From positions 50,454 through 114,453 of the forward strand of contig CALMDH010000138.1 in NCBI GenBank assembly GCA_937862735.1: a DNA stretch of 64,000 nucleotides, in the 5' to 3' direction. Below are positions 47,896-56,794 of the stretch, in pieces. The notes under the pieces were generated by a model. The model ran no database searches. It was not told where the DNA came from and saw nothing but the letters and a program-made list of their open reading frames with translations. The DNA is from M0108 sp937862735. Lineage in GTDB: Bacteria; Pseudomonadota; Gammaproteobacteria; Chromatiales; Chromatiaceae. Position 1 is the first letter of the stretch; every line of letters starts with the position of its first letter. The translations under genes and the position numbers were made by a program.

Positions 47896-49389
47896 TCACG
47901 CCAGCCGGCGCCGCTCGCTGGAGGCCGCGATGCCCATGTTTTCGCGATATTTGGCCACCGTGCGGCGGGCGACGTTGATGCCCTGGTCGCTGAGGATGGC
48001 GGCAATACGTTGATCGCTCAAGGGCTTGGTGGCGGGCTCCGCGGCCACCAGTTTGCGGATCAGGGCGCGGATGGCGACGGAGGAACACTCCCCGCCCTCG
48101 GTCGTGTTGACGTGGCTGGAAAAAAAATACTTGAATTCGAAGGTCCCGCGTGGGGTATGCATGTACTTGTGGGTGGTGACGCGGGAGACGGTGGATTCGT
48201 GCAATTCCAGGGCCTCGGCAATATCGCGCAGGACCATGGATTTCATGGCCTCCTCGCCCCGGTCGAGAAAGTCCCGCTGCATTTCCACGATCTTGGTCGC
48301 CACCCGCAGCACCGTGTCGTTGCGGCTTTGCAGGCTCTTGATGAACCAGCGGGCCTCCTGCAGGTGGTTGCGCAGGACCGCGTTGGTGTCGCTCTGGTCC
48401 GCGCGGCGGACCAGTCGGGCGTAGTCGGCGTTGATGCGCAGCCGCGGGGTGGCCTCGGGGTTGAGTTCCACCCGCCAGACACCGGCCTTTTTGCTCACGA
48501 AGACGTCGGGGATCACATATTCCGGCTTGGGCGCCGCGATCAGGCTGCCGGGTCTGGGCTGCAGGGCGCGGATCTCGGCCAGGGCGGCGGTGAGGGCGTC
48601 GGGGGTCAGGTGCAGTTGCCGCTGGATACGCTCCAGATCGTTGCGCGACAAGGCGGTGATGCAGTGCTGACAGATGGCGATGGCGTCCCGGGTGGCGGGG
48701 GAAGGCTGCGGCCGCTGGCGCAACTGGATGAGCAGGCATTCCGCCAGATCCCGGGCGCCGACCCCGGGAGGATCGAGGGCCTGGATGCGATGCAGGACGG
48801 TCTCGATCTCCTGGACCGTCAGGCCTTCCTCGCCGAGGGCCTCGCGCAGTTCCTCGCAACTCTGGGTCAGATAACCGTCGGCGTCGATGGCGTCGACGAT
48901 GGCCGTGGCGATGGCCCGTTCGGTGCTGTCCAGGCGACACAGGTTGAGTTGCCAGTGCAAAAAATCCTGGAGGGTTTCCGGGCGACTCTGCTGGGTCAGG
49001 GGATCGAAGTCCCCCTCCTCGCCACCGCCCCCGCCGGTGTAGCCATCGAAGTGATCCGCCCACTCACTGTCCAGGGGCAATTCCTGGGGGATCGTCGTCT
49101 CCCCCGTGGCATCCCGTTCGCCGTCACCCCAGCGTTCCTCGTCGCCCGCTTCCGCCCTCGTCGGGCTCGCCCCGTCCACCGGGGTGGCCAGGTCGGTCAG
49201 GGACTCACCGGCGGGCGGGGTGGTCAGCTCTCCCTCCTCGGCGGTTTCCAGCATCAGATTCGTGTCCAGCGCCTCCTGGATCTCCTGATGGAGTTCCAGG
49301 GTGGACAACTGCAACAGGCGGATGGCCTGTTGCAGTTGGGGGGTCATGGTCAAATGCTGGCCCAGCCGGAGCTGGATGGACTGCTTCAT
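47896..49389 (-). CDS. rpoN: RNA polymerase sigma-54 factor
   Basis: A 497-residue sigma factor for -24/-12 promoters that need AAA+ activators. Region I (1-50) is Gln/Leu-rich (Leu-Arg-Leu-Gly-Gln-His-Leu-Thr-Met-Thr-Pro-Gln-Leu); region II (50-120) is acidic; the core-binding and HTH regions follow, and the RpoN box (Ala-Arg-Arg-Thr-Val-Ala-Lys-Tyr-Arg-Glu) is near the C-terminus. The Met at 49389 fits the family start better than one four codons earlier. Confidence 0.95.
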   Translation of the reverse strand: MKQSIQLRLGQHLTMTPQLQQAIRLLQLSTLELHQEIQEALDTNLMLETAEEGELTTPPAGESLTDLATPVDGASPTRAEAGDEERWGDGERDATGETTIPQELPLDSEWADHFDGYTGGGGGEEGDFDPLTQQSRPETLQDFLHWQLNLCRLDSTERAIATAIVDAIDADGYLTQSCEELREALGEEGLTVQEIETVLHRIQALDPPGVGARDLAECLLIQLRQRPQPSPATRDAIAICQHCITALSRNDLERIQRQLHLTPDALTAALAEIRALQPRPGSLIAAPKPEYVIPDVFVSKKAGVWRVELNPEATPRLRINADYARLVRRADQSDTNAVLRNHLQEARWFIKSLQSRNDTVLRVATKIVEMQRDFLDRGEEAMKSMVLRDIAEALELHESTVSRVTTHKYMHTPRGTFEFKYFFSSHVNTTEGGECSSVAIRALIRKLVAAEPATKPLSDQRIAAILSDQGINVARRTVAKYRENMGIAASSERRRLA

Positions 49390-49461
49390 GGCAAGGGGCA
49401 AAGCTGGTACGAGAATTGAATCCCTGGTGATGCATCAAAGTCTAGCCGAAAAGTGGCCGGA

Positions 49462-50187
49462 TCAGAGGCGGAAATGCTCGCCCAGATAGACGGAGCGCAC
49501 CTGGGCGTCCTCCAGCAGGGCCTGGGGGGCACCCTCGGCGATCACCTGGCCCTCGTTGATGATGTAGGCGCGGTCGCAGATATCCAGGGTCTCGCGGACG
49601 TTGTGGTCGGTGATGAGGACGCCGATGCCCCGGTCCCGCAGGTGGGCGACGATCTGCTTGATGTCGCCCACGGCGATGGGGTCGACGCCGGCGAAGGGCT
49701 CGTCGAGGAGCATGACCTTCGGCTCCACCGCCAGGGCGCGGGCGATCTCCAGGCGTCGTCGCTCGCCACCGGAGAGGCTCATGCCCAGGGAGTCCGCCAC
49801 ATGGGCGATGCCCAGTTCCTCTAGCAGGTCGAGGCAACGGCCCTGGCGCTGGTCCTTGGTCAGGTCCTTGCGCGTCTCCAGCACCGCCAGCAGGTTATCC
49901 TGCGCGCTGAGCTTGCGGAACACCGAGGCCTCCTGCGCCAGGTAACTCAGGCCGCGCCGCGCCCGCTGGTGCATGGGCTTGCCGCTGATGTCCTGGTCCT
50001 CGAGCCAGATCTGCCCCTGGTCGGCGGTCACCAGGCCGACGATCATGTAGAAGCAGGTGGTCTTGCCCGCGCCATTGGGTCCCAGGAGACCGACCACCTC
50101 GCCAGCGTCGACGTCGACGCTGACCCCCCGCACCACCTGCCGCTGGCGGTAACGCTTGATCAGGTCGCGGGCCCGCAGGGTGCTCAT
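49462..50187 (-). CDS. lptB: LPS export ABC transporter ATP-binding protein LptB
   Basis: A 241-residue ATPase that powers LPS extraction from the inner membrane with LptFG. Walker A GPNGAGKTT, Q-loop in Tyr-Leu-Ala-Gln-Glu-Ala-Ser-Val-Phe, signature LSGGERRR, Walker B VMLLDEPFAGVDP and switch His in ITDHNVRE. It overlaps lptA by four bases and precedes rpoN, the standard order. Confidence 0.94.
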   Translation of the reverse strand: MSTLRARDLIKRYRQRQVVRGVSVDVDAGEVVGLLGPNGAGKTTCFYMIVGLVTADQGQIWLEDQDISGKPMHQRARRGLSYLAQEASVFRKLSAQDNLLAVLETRKDLTKDQRQGRCLDLLEELGIAHVADSLGMSLSGGERRRLEIARALAVEPKVMLLDEPFAGVDPIAVGDIKQIVAHLRDRGIGVLITDHNVRETLDICDRAYIINEGQVIAEGAPQALLEDAQVRSVYLGEHFRL

Positions 50188-50933
50188 GGCCGGGATCCGG
50201 GCTCGGTCTGGGGGGTGATCTGGATCCGGACCCGCTCCTTCCCCTGGGCGCTCGCGCCGGCCTTGACCCGGGCGTTGAGGCGGTCGTAGACGATCCGGTC
50301 GCTGCGGAAGGTATCGGTGCCCTGGAAGACCACGGCCTGGTCGATGAGGGTGATCTCGTCCTTCGTCGCCTGATATTCCATGCGCAGGGCCTCGGCCTGG
50401 ATCGGACGTTCCTCCCCCTCGACCCGCTGCTGGTAGGTGGCGGGACGACCGGTGGCGATGATCAGTTCCGGGCGCTTGTCCTCCGCGTGGTGGATGGTTA
50501 CCTGATCAGCATGGATCTCCAGGCTGCCCTGGCGGACGATGACCTTGCCGGTGTAGACGCTCAGGCGCTTGGCCTCGTCCATCTCGGCGGCATCGGACTC
50601 CAGGCTGAGGGGCTGTTGCTGGTCGCTTTCCAGGGCAAGCGCCGGTGCCGATAGGAAAAGGGCCAGGACCAGGGTGAGGGCCAGGGGCCTGACCAGACCC
50701 GGGGCCAGACCCTGGGCCAGACCCGGAGTCGCGGCCTGCAAGCGTCCCGCGGCGGAGCGCCGGCTTCGCCAAGATGGAGGTGCCTGACGGGCGTTAGCCC
50801 AACGGCCAGTCAAGACGGGGGTTGTGCTCGGGCGCCAAACCGCGAGGTCCCCGCCGGGCGGGAGATGGCCAGGGGGGAGGAGGGCCCGTGATCCGTGGGC
50901 GGGTAGGGGTGGCAGGTCAAGAGGGCCCGGCAT
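50184..50933 (-). CDS. lptA: LPS transport periplasmic protein LptA
   Basis: A jelly-roll bridge protein carrying LPS across the periplasm. The signal peptide (Ala-Leu-Thr-Leu-Val-Leu-Ala-Leu-Phe-Leu, then Ala-Leu-Ala) is near residue 85 of the frame that starts at 50933 and overlaps lptC; the mature domain (Leu-Ser-Val-Tyr-Thr-Gly-Lys-Val-Ile-Val-Arg-Gln-Gly-Ser-Leu) follows. About 70 residues before the signal peptide are Pro/Arg/Gly-rich and not family-like, so the real start may be a rare codon (a TTG lies near 50742). Mature length fits the family. Confidence 0.85.
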   Translation of the reverse strand: MPGPLDLPPLPAHGSRALLPPGHLPPGGDLAVWRPSTTPVLTGRWANARQAPPSWRSRRSAAGRLQAATPGLAQGLAPGLVRPLALTLVLALFLSAPALALESDQQQPLSLESDAAEMDEAKRLSVYTGKVIVRQGSLEIHADQVTIHHAEDKRPELIIATGRPATYQQRVEGEERPIQAEALRMEYQATKDEITLIDQAVVFQGTDTFRSDRIVYDRLNARVKAGASAQGKERVRIQITPQTEPGSRP

Positions 50934-51561
50934 CAGGGGTCTCCGTGGGGGTGAGGGGACTGGCCTCCGGCGGCGCGCTCTCAGCGCGGGGCGGGGGGTG
51001 AAATTCCAGGCTGACGCGGCCAAAGAGCCGGGCGCGCAGGGTCTCGCCGAACCAGGCCTCGCCGCCGCCGACGCTGGTCAGCCAGTCCGCGCCACGGGTG
51101 GCGCGCAGGGGGGTCTGGGTGCGGCCGTAATGCTCCTGGGGCCAGACCTGGAGCTCCTGGGTGCTGATCTGGACCGGGGGGGAATCCCGCCAGGCCTCGC
51201 GGTCGAGGAAGACCTCCCCGCGCAGGCGGATCTCCGCCGCTTCCTCGGCCACCCAGCCGCGCTCCGATTTGAGCCGCCAGGGCGGGCCCTCCGCGGTGAA
51301 GAGGGTCAGGCGCGGGGCATCGAGCTCGCTGCCAGCCCCCCCGGGATAGTGCCTGGCCTCCCGGGCCACCAGGCGGCGCTGTGGTTGGCCCGCTTCGTCC
51401 AGGGTCGTGATCCGGAGTCCCTCGACCACCTGATCCGGCTCGCCGGGGGGGGTATCCTGGGCCAGGCGCGGTCCCTCGCGCATCAGGCTCAGCCACCAGG
51501 CGAGGATCGCCAGCAGGGCGAGCAGGATCGGCAGCAGGCGCTGGCGGACAATCCCCACCAT
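50917..51561 (-). CDS. lptC: LPS export inner-membrane protein LptC
   Basis: A 214-residue bitopic protein: one N-terminal helix (8-26) then a periplasmic jelly-roll. It passes LPS from LptBFG to LptA. Features include Gly-Leu-Arg-Ile-Thr-Thr-Leu-Asp-Glu-Ala-Gly near 48 and a Pro/Glu/Thr-rich tail. Low sequence conservation is normal; the assignment rests on fold pattern and position between kdsC and lptA. Confidence 0.88.
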   Translation of the reverse strand: MVGIVRQRLLPILLALLAILAWWLSLMREGPRLAQDTPPGEPDQVVEGLRITTLDEAGQPQRRLVAREARHYPGGAGSELDAPRLTLFTAEGPPWRLKSERGWVAEEAAEIRLRGEVFLDREAWRDSPPVQISTQELQVWPQEHYGRTQTPLRATRGADWLTSVGGGEAWFGETLRARLFGRVSLEFHPPPRAESAPPEASPLTPTETPDAGPS

Positions 51562-51576
51562 ATCGGGGTGGCGGGC

Positions 51577-52098
51577 CTAGAGATAGCGCGCCATCATGGT
51601 GTCCAGGGTGCCCTGGGCCTCCATGAGGAGCTCGCAGAAGTCCCGGGCCGCCCCCCGTCCGCCGGGAGACGCCGTCCGCCAGTGGGCGTGACGCTGCACC
51701 AGGGGGTGGGCATCGGCCACGGCCACCGCCAGGCCCACGCGGCGCATGACGGGCAGGTCCACCACGTCGTCGCCGACGTAGGCGATGGCCTCGTCGCTCA
51801 GGCCCAGGGTCCGCTTCAGCTCCTCGTAGGTCGCCAGCTTGTCCTGGATGCCCTGGTAGACATGGCTGATGCCCAGGCTGGCCATGCGGATGCGCACCAC
51901 CTCCGAGGACCGGCCGGTGATGATGGCCAGGGTGACGCCGGTCTGGCGCAGCAGGACCATCCCGTGGCCATCCCGGGAGTTGAAGGCCTTGTACTCCTGG
52001 CCATCGTCGCCGATGTACAGACTGCCATCCGTCAGCACGCCATCGACGTCGAAGATGGCGAGCCGGATGCGGTTGGCGCGCTCAAGGATGTCACGCAT
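51577..52098 (-). CDS. kdsC: 3-deoxy-D-manno-octulosonate 8-phosphate phosphatase KdsC
   Basis: A 173-residue HAD phosphatase of Kdo synthesis. Motif I Phe-Asp-Val-Asp-Gly-Val-Leu-Thr-Asp-Gly (near 16), motif II Ile-Ile-Thr-Gly-Arg-Ser (near 60), and Tyr-Val-Gly-Asp-Asp-Val-Val-Asp (near 107) are intact. Sits between kdsD and lptC. Confidence 0.94.
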   Translation of the reverse strand: MRDILERANRIRLAIFDVDGVLTDGSLYIGDDGQEYKAFNSRDGHGMVLLRQTGVTLAIITGRSSEVVRIRMASLGISHVYQGIQDKLATYEELKRTLGLSDEAIAYVGDDVVDLPVMRRVGLAVAVADAHPLVQRHAHWRTASPGGRGAARDFCELLMEAQGTLDTMMARYL

Positions 52099-52155
52099 GA
52101 GGTTCCCCCTCGTGGCGGCTGGTGATGGGGCGCATGGTAGTGGCCGGGACTGCGG

Positions 52156-53160
52156 TCAGACGACCCCGGCCCGCAGCAGGTCATGCATGTTGAGGGCGCC
52201 CATCAGGCGCCCGGTCTCATCCACGACCAGCAGGGCGTTGATCTTACGTTCCTCCATGATCCGCAGGGCCTCGGCGGCGAGGATGTCGGCCCTGACCCTC
52301 ACGGGGTGGCGCGTCATGACGGCATCGACCGGGGTGGTGCGCAGGTCCAGCGCCCGGTCGAGGGTGCGCCGCAGATCGCCGTCGGTGTAGATGCCGGCGA
52401 TCCGCTCCTCCGCGTCGACAATGGCGGTCATGCCCAGGCCCTTGCGCGTCATCTCCAGCAGGGTCTCGCGCAGATAGGTGCCTTGCGGTACTTGGGGAAT
52501 CTCCGCGTCCCGGTGCATGATGTCGGCGACATGCAGCAGCAGGCGCCGGCCGAGGGTGCCGGCGGGATGGGAGCGGGCGAAATCGTCCCGGGTGAAGCCG
52601 CGTCGTTCGAGCAGGGCCACGGCCAGGGCGTCGCCCATGGCCAGGGCCGCCGTGGTGCTGGCGGTGGGGGCCAGGCCCAGGGGACAGGCCTCCTGGGTGA
52701 CGCTGACGTCGAGGTTGACGTCGGCGCCGCGCGCCAGGGTCGAGCGCGGGTTGCCGGTCAGCCCGATCAGGGGAACCCCGAGGCGCTTGATCAGGGGCAG
52801 GATGAGGAGGATCTCCTCGGTCTCCCCGGAATTGGACAGGGCCAGGACCACGTCATCCGCCGTGATCATGCCCAGGTCGCCATGACTGGCCTCACCAGGG
52901 TGGACGAAGAAGGCCGGACTGCCGGTGCTGGCCAGGGTGGCGGCGATCTTGCCAGCGATGTGTCCGGACTTGCCCATACCGAGCACGACGATGCGCCCCC
53001 GGCAGCCCAGCAGGTAATCACAGGCGCGGGCGAAATCCGCGTCCAGGCGCGTCGCCAGGGCCAGGACGGCCTGGGCCTCGGTCTCCAATACCGCCCGCCC
53101 CAGGGCGCGCATCCGCTCGGCGTGATCGGGATCGGCGGTGATGGGCGCTGTTGTTGCCAT
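52156..53160 (-). CDS. kdsD: Arabinose-5-phosphate isomerase KdsD
   Basis: A 334-residue enzyme converting ribulose-5-phosphate to arabinose-5-phosphate, first step to Kdo. SIS domain (about 35-180) with Gly-Met-Gly-Lys-Ser-Gly-His-Ile and Ser-Asn-Ser-Gly-Glu-Thr-Glu-Glu; His in Glu-Ala-Ser-His-Gly-Asp; two CBS domains (about 205-330). The start at 53160 begins the family alignment; the frame is open upstream over the divergent promoter region. Confidence 0.94.
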   Translation of the reverse strand: MATTAPITADPDHAERMRALGRAVLETEAQAVLALATRLDADFARACDYLLGCRGRIVVLGMGKSGHIAGKIAATLASTGSPAFFVHPGEASHGDLGMITADDVVLALSNSGETEEILLILPLIKRLGVPLIGLTGNPRSTLARGADVNLDVSVTQEACPLGLAPTASTTAALAMGDALAVALLERRGFTRDDFARSHPAGTLGRRLLLHVADIMHRDAEIPQVPQGTYLRETLLEMTRKGLGMTAIVDAEERIAGIYTDGDLRRTLDRALDLRTTPVDAVMTRHPVRVRADILAAEALRIMEERKINALLVVDETGRLMGALNMHDLLRAGVV

Positions 53161-53345
53161 GGCGAGGGATTGTACAGAGGCGTCAGGGGCATGCAAGGGC
53201 GGCGGGACCAGGGGAACACCGGACGGGGCTTGGCGGGTGATGTTACCGTAGCGGCCGATCGGCCAGGCGTGGCTTGACGATCCTGCCGCCCAAGGCGGAC
53301 AATTCGCCTCTTTTGTAAACATCCGTCCAGGGTTAATTCGGGTAC

Positions 53346-54233
53346 ATGGAACCTCATCGCCCTCGCGACCCCAGCGGGGCCGGAACCTTGTCTGGCGTGC
53401 GATTGGACGAAGCCGGCGACGATGTCCTGGTGCGCGTCCGGGGACTGGTCTTCAGTCACGGTGGTCGCAAGATCTTCGATGGCGTCGATCTAGATCTGCC
53501 GCGCGGCAAGGTGACTGCGGTCATGGGCCCCAGTGGCACCGGCAAGACCACCCTGCTCAAGCTCATCGGGGGTCAGTTGCGCCCGGATGCCGGCCATGTC
53601 GAGGTCGATGGCCAGGATGTCCATGCCCTGTCCAAGGCCGAGCTGTTCCGCTTGCGCACCCGCATGGGCATGCTTTTCCAGAGTGGTGCCCTGCTCACCG
53701 ATCTCAGCGTTTTCGACAACGTCGCCTTTCCCCTGCGCGAGCACACCGCCCTGCCGGAGTCCATGATCCGTAAACTGGTCCTGATCAAGCTCGAAGCCGT
53801 GGGTCTGCGGGGTGCCCGGGACCTGATGCCGAGCGAGCTCTCCGGGGGCATGGCCCGGCGCGTGGCCCTGGCCCGGGCCATCGCCCTCGATCCGATGATG
53901 ATCCTCTACGACGAGCCCTTCACCGGCCAGGACCCCATCTCCATGGGGGTGCTGGTCAATCTCATCCGCCGCCTCAACGACGCCAGCCGTCTCACCAGCA
54001 TCGTCGTCTCCCATGACGTGGCCGACACCCTGGCCATCGCCGATTATCTCTACGTCATCGCCGGTGGTCAGGTCATGGCCCGCGGTACCCCCGCCGAGAT
54101 CCGCGCCAACCCCTCGGAATGGCTGACCCAGTTCCTGGAGGGGTTGCCCGACGGGCCTGTCCACTTCCACTACCCGGCCCCCCCCCTGGCGGGGGATCTG
54201 CTTGAGGCTAACCTGGCTACCCATGGGGCCTGA
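53346..54233 (+). CDS. mlaF: Mla phospholipid transport ATP-binding protein MlaF
   Basis: A 295-residue ATPase for retrograde phospholipid transport that maintains outer-membrane asymmetry. Walker A GPSGTGKTT (near 62), Phe-Gln-Ser-Gly-Ala-Leu in the Q-loop, signature LSGGMARR, Walker B MILYDEPF and His in VSHDVAD. First gene of mlaFEDCB, divergent from kdsD with 185 bases between. Confidence 0.93.
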   Translation: MEPHRPRDPSGAGTLSGVRLDEAGDDVLVRVRGLVFSHGGRKIFDGVDLDLPRGKVTAVMGPSGTGKTTLLKLIGGQLRPDAGHVEVDGQDVHALSKAELFRLRTRMGMLFQSGALLTDLSVFDNVAFPLREHTALPESMIRKLVLIKLEAVGLRGARDLMPSELSGGMARRVALARAIALDPMMILYDEPFTGQDPISMGVLVNLIRRLNDASRLTSIVVSHDVADTLAIADYLYVIAGGQVMARGTPAEIRANPSEWLTQFLEGLPDGPVHFHYPAPPLAGDLLEANLATHGA

Positions 54234-54391
54234 AACCGTGTCGTGGAGTCAGTCGCCATCCCCGCCCGAGGCGCCCCCGCCCGGGGTGCCGTTTAGGCGC
54301 CAGACGGTGCCCGGTCCGGTCGCTAGTGCTTTCCGGACCTGGGCGCTCAAAACCCGGGGCGGCCCGCTCGCGGCGGCGGTCAGGCCTGGCC

Positions 54392-55171
54392 ATGCTTGAG
54401 AGCCTCGCCCGCCTGGGCCGACTCGGTCTCCATGCCCTGGCCCGCATCGGCCGCGGCCATCTGTTGCTGCTCGCCATCCTCGGCGGGTCGGCCAGTCTGG
54501 CGGCGCGGCCGCGCCTGTTGTTGGCCCAGATCTACAACATCGGCGTGCTCTCGGTCCTGATCATCGTCGTCTCCGGGCTCTTCGTCGGCATGGTCCTGAG
54601 CCTCCAGGGCCACTATGTCCTGTCCCAGTTTGGCGCCGCCGAGAGCCTGGGGGTCATGGTCGCCGCCTCCTTGGTGCGCGAGCTGGGCCCCGTGGTCACC
54701 GCCCTGCTGGTGGCGGGACGCGCCGGTTCGGCCCTGACCGCCGAGATTGGCCTGATGAAGGCTACCGAGCAGCTTTCCGGTCTGGAGATGATGGCCGTCG
54801 ACCCGGTCAAGCGCATCCTCACCCCGCGCTTTTTTGGCGGCCTGGTATCCATGCCCCTGCTTGCCGCCCTGTTCAGCGCCGTGGGGGTCATGGGCGGCTG
54901 GTTCGTCGGCGTCGGCCTGCTGGGGGTGGACGAGGGTGCCTTCTGGAGCCAGATGCAGAACAAGATCGATTTCCGCGAGGACATCGTCAATGGCGTGATC
55001 AAGAGTCTGGTCTTCGGCTGGGTGGTGACCTGGATCGCCCTGTTCGAGGGTCATGACGCCACGCCCACCTCCGAGGGGGTGAGTCGCGCCACCACCCGCA
55101 CCGTGGTGCATTCGGCCCTGGCGGTGCTTGGCCTGGACTTTGTATTGACGGCCCTGATGTTCGGAGACTAG
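54392..55171 (+). CDS. mlaE: Mla permease MlaE
   Basis: A 259-residue inner-membrane permease with five or six helices; Arg-Glu-Leu-Gly-Pro-Val-Val-Thr-Ala-Leu-Leu-Val-Ala-Gly-Arg (near 95) and Glu-Gln-Leu-Ser-Gly-Leu-Glu-Met-Met are family hallmarks. The start at 54392 gives the usual length; 158 bases of GC-rich leader separate it from mlaF, an unusually wide gap. Confidence 0.92.
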   Translation: MLESLARLGRLGLHALARIGRGHLLLLAILGGSASLAARPRLLLAQIYNIGVLSVLIIVVSGLFVGMVLSLQGHYVLSQFGAAESLGVMVAASLVRELGPVVTALLVAGRAGSALTAEIGLMKATEQLSGLEMMAVDPVKRILTPRFFGGLVSMPLLAALFSAVGVMGGWFVGVGLLGVDEGAFWSQMQNKIDFREDIVNGVIKSLVFGWVVTWIALFEGHDATPTSEGVSRATTRTVVHSALAVLGLDFVLTALMFGD

Positions 55172-55174
55172 GAC

Positions 55175-55639
55175 ATGCCCCGTTTACGTACCCTTGAGAT
55201 CCTGGTGGGGGCCTTCATGGCGGCCGGCTTCCTCGCCCTCTTTTTTCTGGCCATGGAGGTGAGCAACCTCAGCGCCGACGTCGGGGGGGATGGGTATCGC
55301 CTCCAGGCCCGCTTCGAGAACGTCGGCAGTCTCAAGGTGCGGGCCCCGGTGACCATCGCCGGGGTGCGGGTGGGGCGGGTGGAGGCCATCGACTTCGATC
55401 AGAAGCGGTTCGAGGCCCTGGTGACCCTGCGGATCGACCCCCGCTACCAGCAGATCCCGGAGGACACCATCGCCAGCATCTTCACCGCGGGCCTGCTGGG
55501 CGAGCAATACATCTCCCTGTCCCCCGGCGGCAGCGAGGTCAACCTCGTCGACGGCGGCCTGCTGGAACAGACTCAATCGGCCCTGGTTCTTGAACAGATG
55601 ATCGGGCAGTTTCTCTTCAAAAAGGCGGAGGAAGGTTGA
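55175..55639 (+). CDS. mlaD: Mla lipid-binding membrane-anchored protein MlaD
   Basis: A 154-residue MCE protein: N-terminal helix (8-27) and one MCE domain with Gly-Ser-Leu-Lys-Val-Arg-Ala-Pro-Val-Thr-Ile-Ala-Gly-Val-Arg-Val-Gly (near 52) and Leu-Leu-Gly-Glu-Gln-Tyr-Ile-Ser-Leu (near 108). It forms a hexameric lipid channel with MlaFEB. Starts three bases after mlaE. Confidence 0.93.
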   Translation: MPRLRTLEILVGAFMAAGFLALFFLAMEVSNLSADVGGDGYRLQARFENVGSLKVRAPVTIAGVRVGRVEAIDFDQKRFEALVTLRIDPRYQQIPEDTIASIFTAGLLGEQYISLSPGGSEVNLVDGGLLEQTQSALVLEQMIGQFLFKKAEEG

Positions 55640-55641
55640 AC

Positions 55642-56259
55642 ATGAGACGTTGGTGGTTATTGAGTTTCGCCCTTCTCCTCGGGGGGCTCCTGGGCGCCCC
55701 GGCGCGGGCGGCCCAGGATGAGCAGGCGGCCAAGCTGGTCCGTGAGGTCAGCCAGGAGATGCTCGCGACCCTGGAAAAGCGGCGGGCGGAGGTGGATCGC
55801 AACCCAAGCCTGATCTTCGGGCTCGTCGACCAGATCGTGGTGCCCCATTTCGATTTCGAGAAGATTACCCAGCAGGCGGTCGGCAAGCACTGGCGCGACG
55901 CCACCCCGGCCCAGCGCCAGGGCCTGACCAATGGCTTCCGCGAGGTGCTGATCCGTACCTACGCCAAGGCCCTGCTCAACTACTCGGGTCAGGACATCCG
56001 CTACCTGCCGGTGAAACCCGGTCAGCGGGAGAATACCGTCACCGTCCCCACCGAGGTGCGGGAACGCGGCGGACCCGCGGTGCCCATCGATTACCGGATG
56101 TACGACAAGAACGGCAAGTGGCTGGTCTATGACCTGGTCGTCGACAATGTCAGCCTCATCGCCAATTACCGCGATAGCTTCAACACCGAGATCCGCCGTG
56201 ACGGGATCGATGCCCTCATCCGTCACCTGGGGCAAATGAACCAGAAGGGCGAGGTGTGA
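55642..56259 (+). CDS. mlaC: Periplasmic phospholipid-binding protein MlaC
   Basis: A 205-residue exported carrier moving phospholipid between the outer-membrane MlaA complex and MlaD. Signal peptide ends Ala-Arg-Ala (near 24). Family motifs: Val-Pro-His-Phe-Asp-Phe-Glu-Lys-Ile-Thr (near 70) and Val-Asp-Asn-Val-Ser-Leu-Ile-Ala-Asn-Tyr-Arg (near 170). The ATG at 55642 with GGAAGG upstream is preferred over the TTG six bases earlier. Confidence 0.92.
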   Translation: MRRWWLLSFALLLGGLLGAPARAAQDEQAAKLVREVSQEMLATLEKRRAEVDRNPSLIFGLVDQIVVPHFDFEKITQQAVGKHWRDATPAQRQGLTNGFREVLIRTYAKALLNYSGQDIRYLPVKPGQRENTVTVPTEVRERGGPAVPIDYRMYDKNGKWLVYDLVVDNVSLIANYRDSFNTEIRRDGIDALIRHLGQMNQKGEV

Positions 56260-56597
56260 GCGAGGCCCGGCTCCGGCCCCTGGGTCCCGCGGGGGGGCAA
56301 CCCGGGGAACCACCCCAGGCATGGGAGCGTTTCGCCCTGGAGGGCGTGCTCGATTTTGGGACCGTGCGCGCCCTGTTGCGGGATGGGGAGCGGATGCTGG
56401 CGGGGGAGGGTCCCCTGGCGATCGACCTGGCGGCGGTCCACGAGGCCAACAGCGCCGGCCTGGCCTTGCTGCTGGAATGGATCGACCTCGCCCAGCGCCG
56501 TGGCCGCCCGCTGCACCTGTACAATCTGCCGGAATCCCTGGTCCATCTCGCCGAGTTGGCCAATCTCGGTCCCCTCCTGCCCCTGGCGGATGCCTGA
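56256..56597 (+). CDS. mlaB: STAS-domain protein MlaB
   Basis: A 113-residue STAS protein that binds MlaF and stabilises the transporter. The conserved loop Ala-Asn-Ser-Ala-Gly-Leu-Ala-Leu-Leu (near 65) is visible. It starts with GTG overlapping the end of mlaC. The N-terminal 20 residues are Pro/Gly-rich and may not belong to the fold. The bolA-like gene often found next is absent. Confidence 0.87.
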   Translation: MSEARLRPLGPAGGQPGEPPQAWERFALEGVLDFGTVRALLRDGERMLAGEGPLAIDLAAVHEANSAGLALLLEWIDLAQRRGRPLHLYNLPESLVHLAELANLGPLLPLADA

Positions 56598-56794
56598 TGC
56601 CGTGGGGCCCTGCCGCACAGGGTGGACCTGCCTGGGCGGTCAGGTGCTATCCGTCAGGCCTGGCTCCCGGCCGGTGTTACGCAACCAGCGTGGCAGAGGT
56701 GGGTGGCGCGGTCACCCAGGCCCCCACGGCCTACCCTCAACCGGATGCTTGCCCGGGCCCCCTAATCACCACTTGTGCAGACTGAAAGTTTCTG

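Noticed and set aside
56598..56794. A BolA-like gene between mlaB and murA
   Set aside because: Expected from common gene order, but no frame of the right length or sequence exists here.
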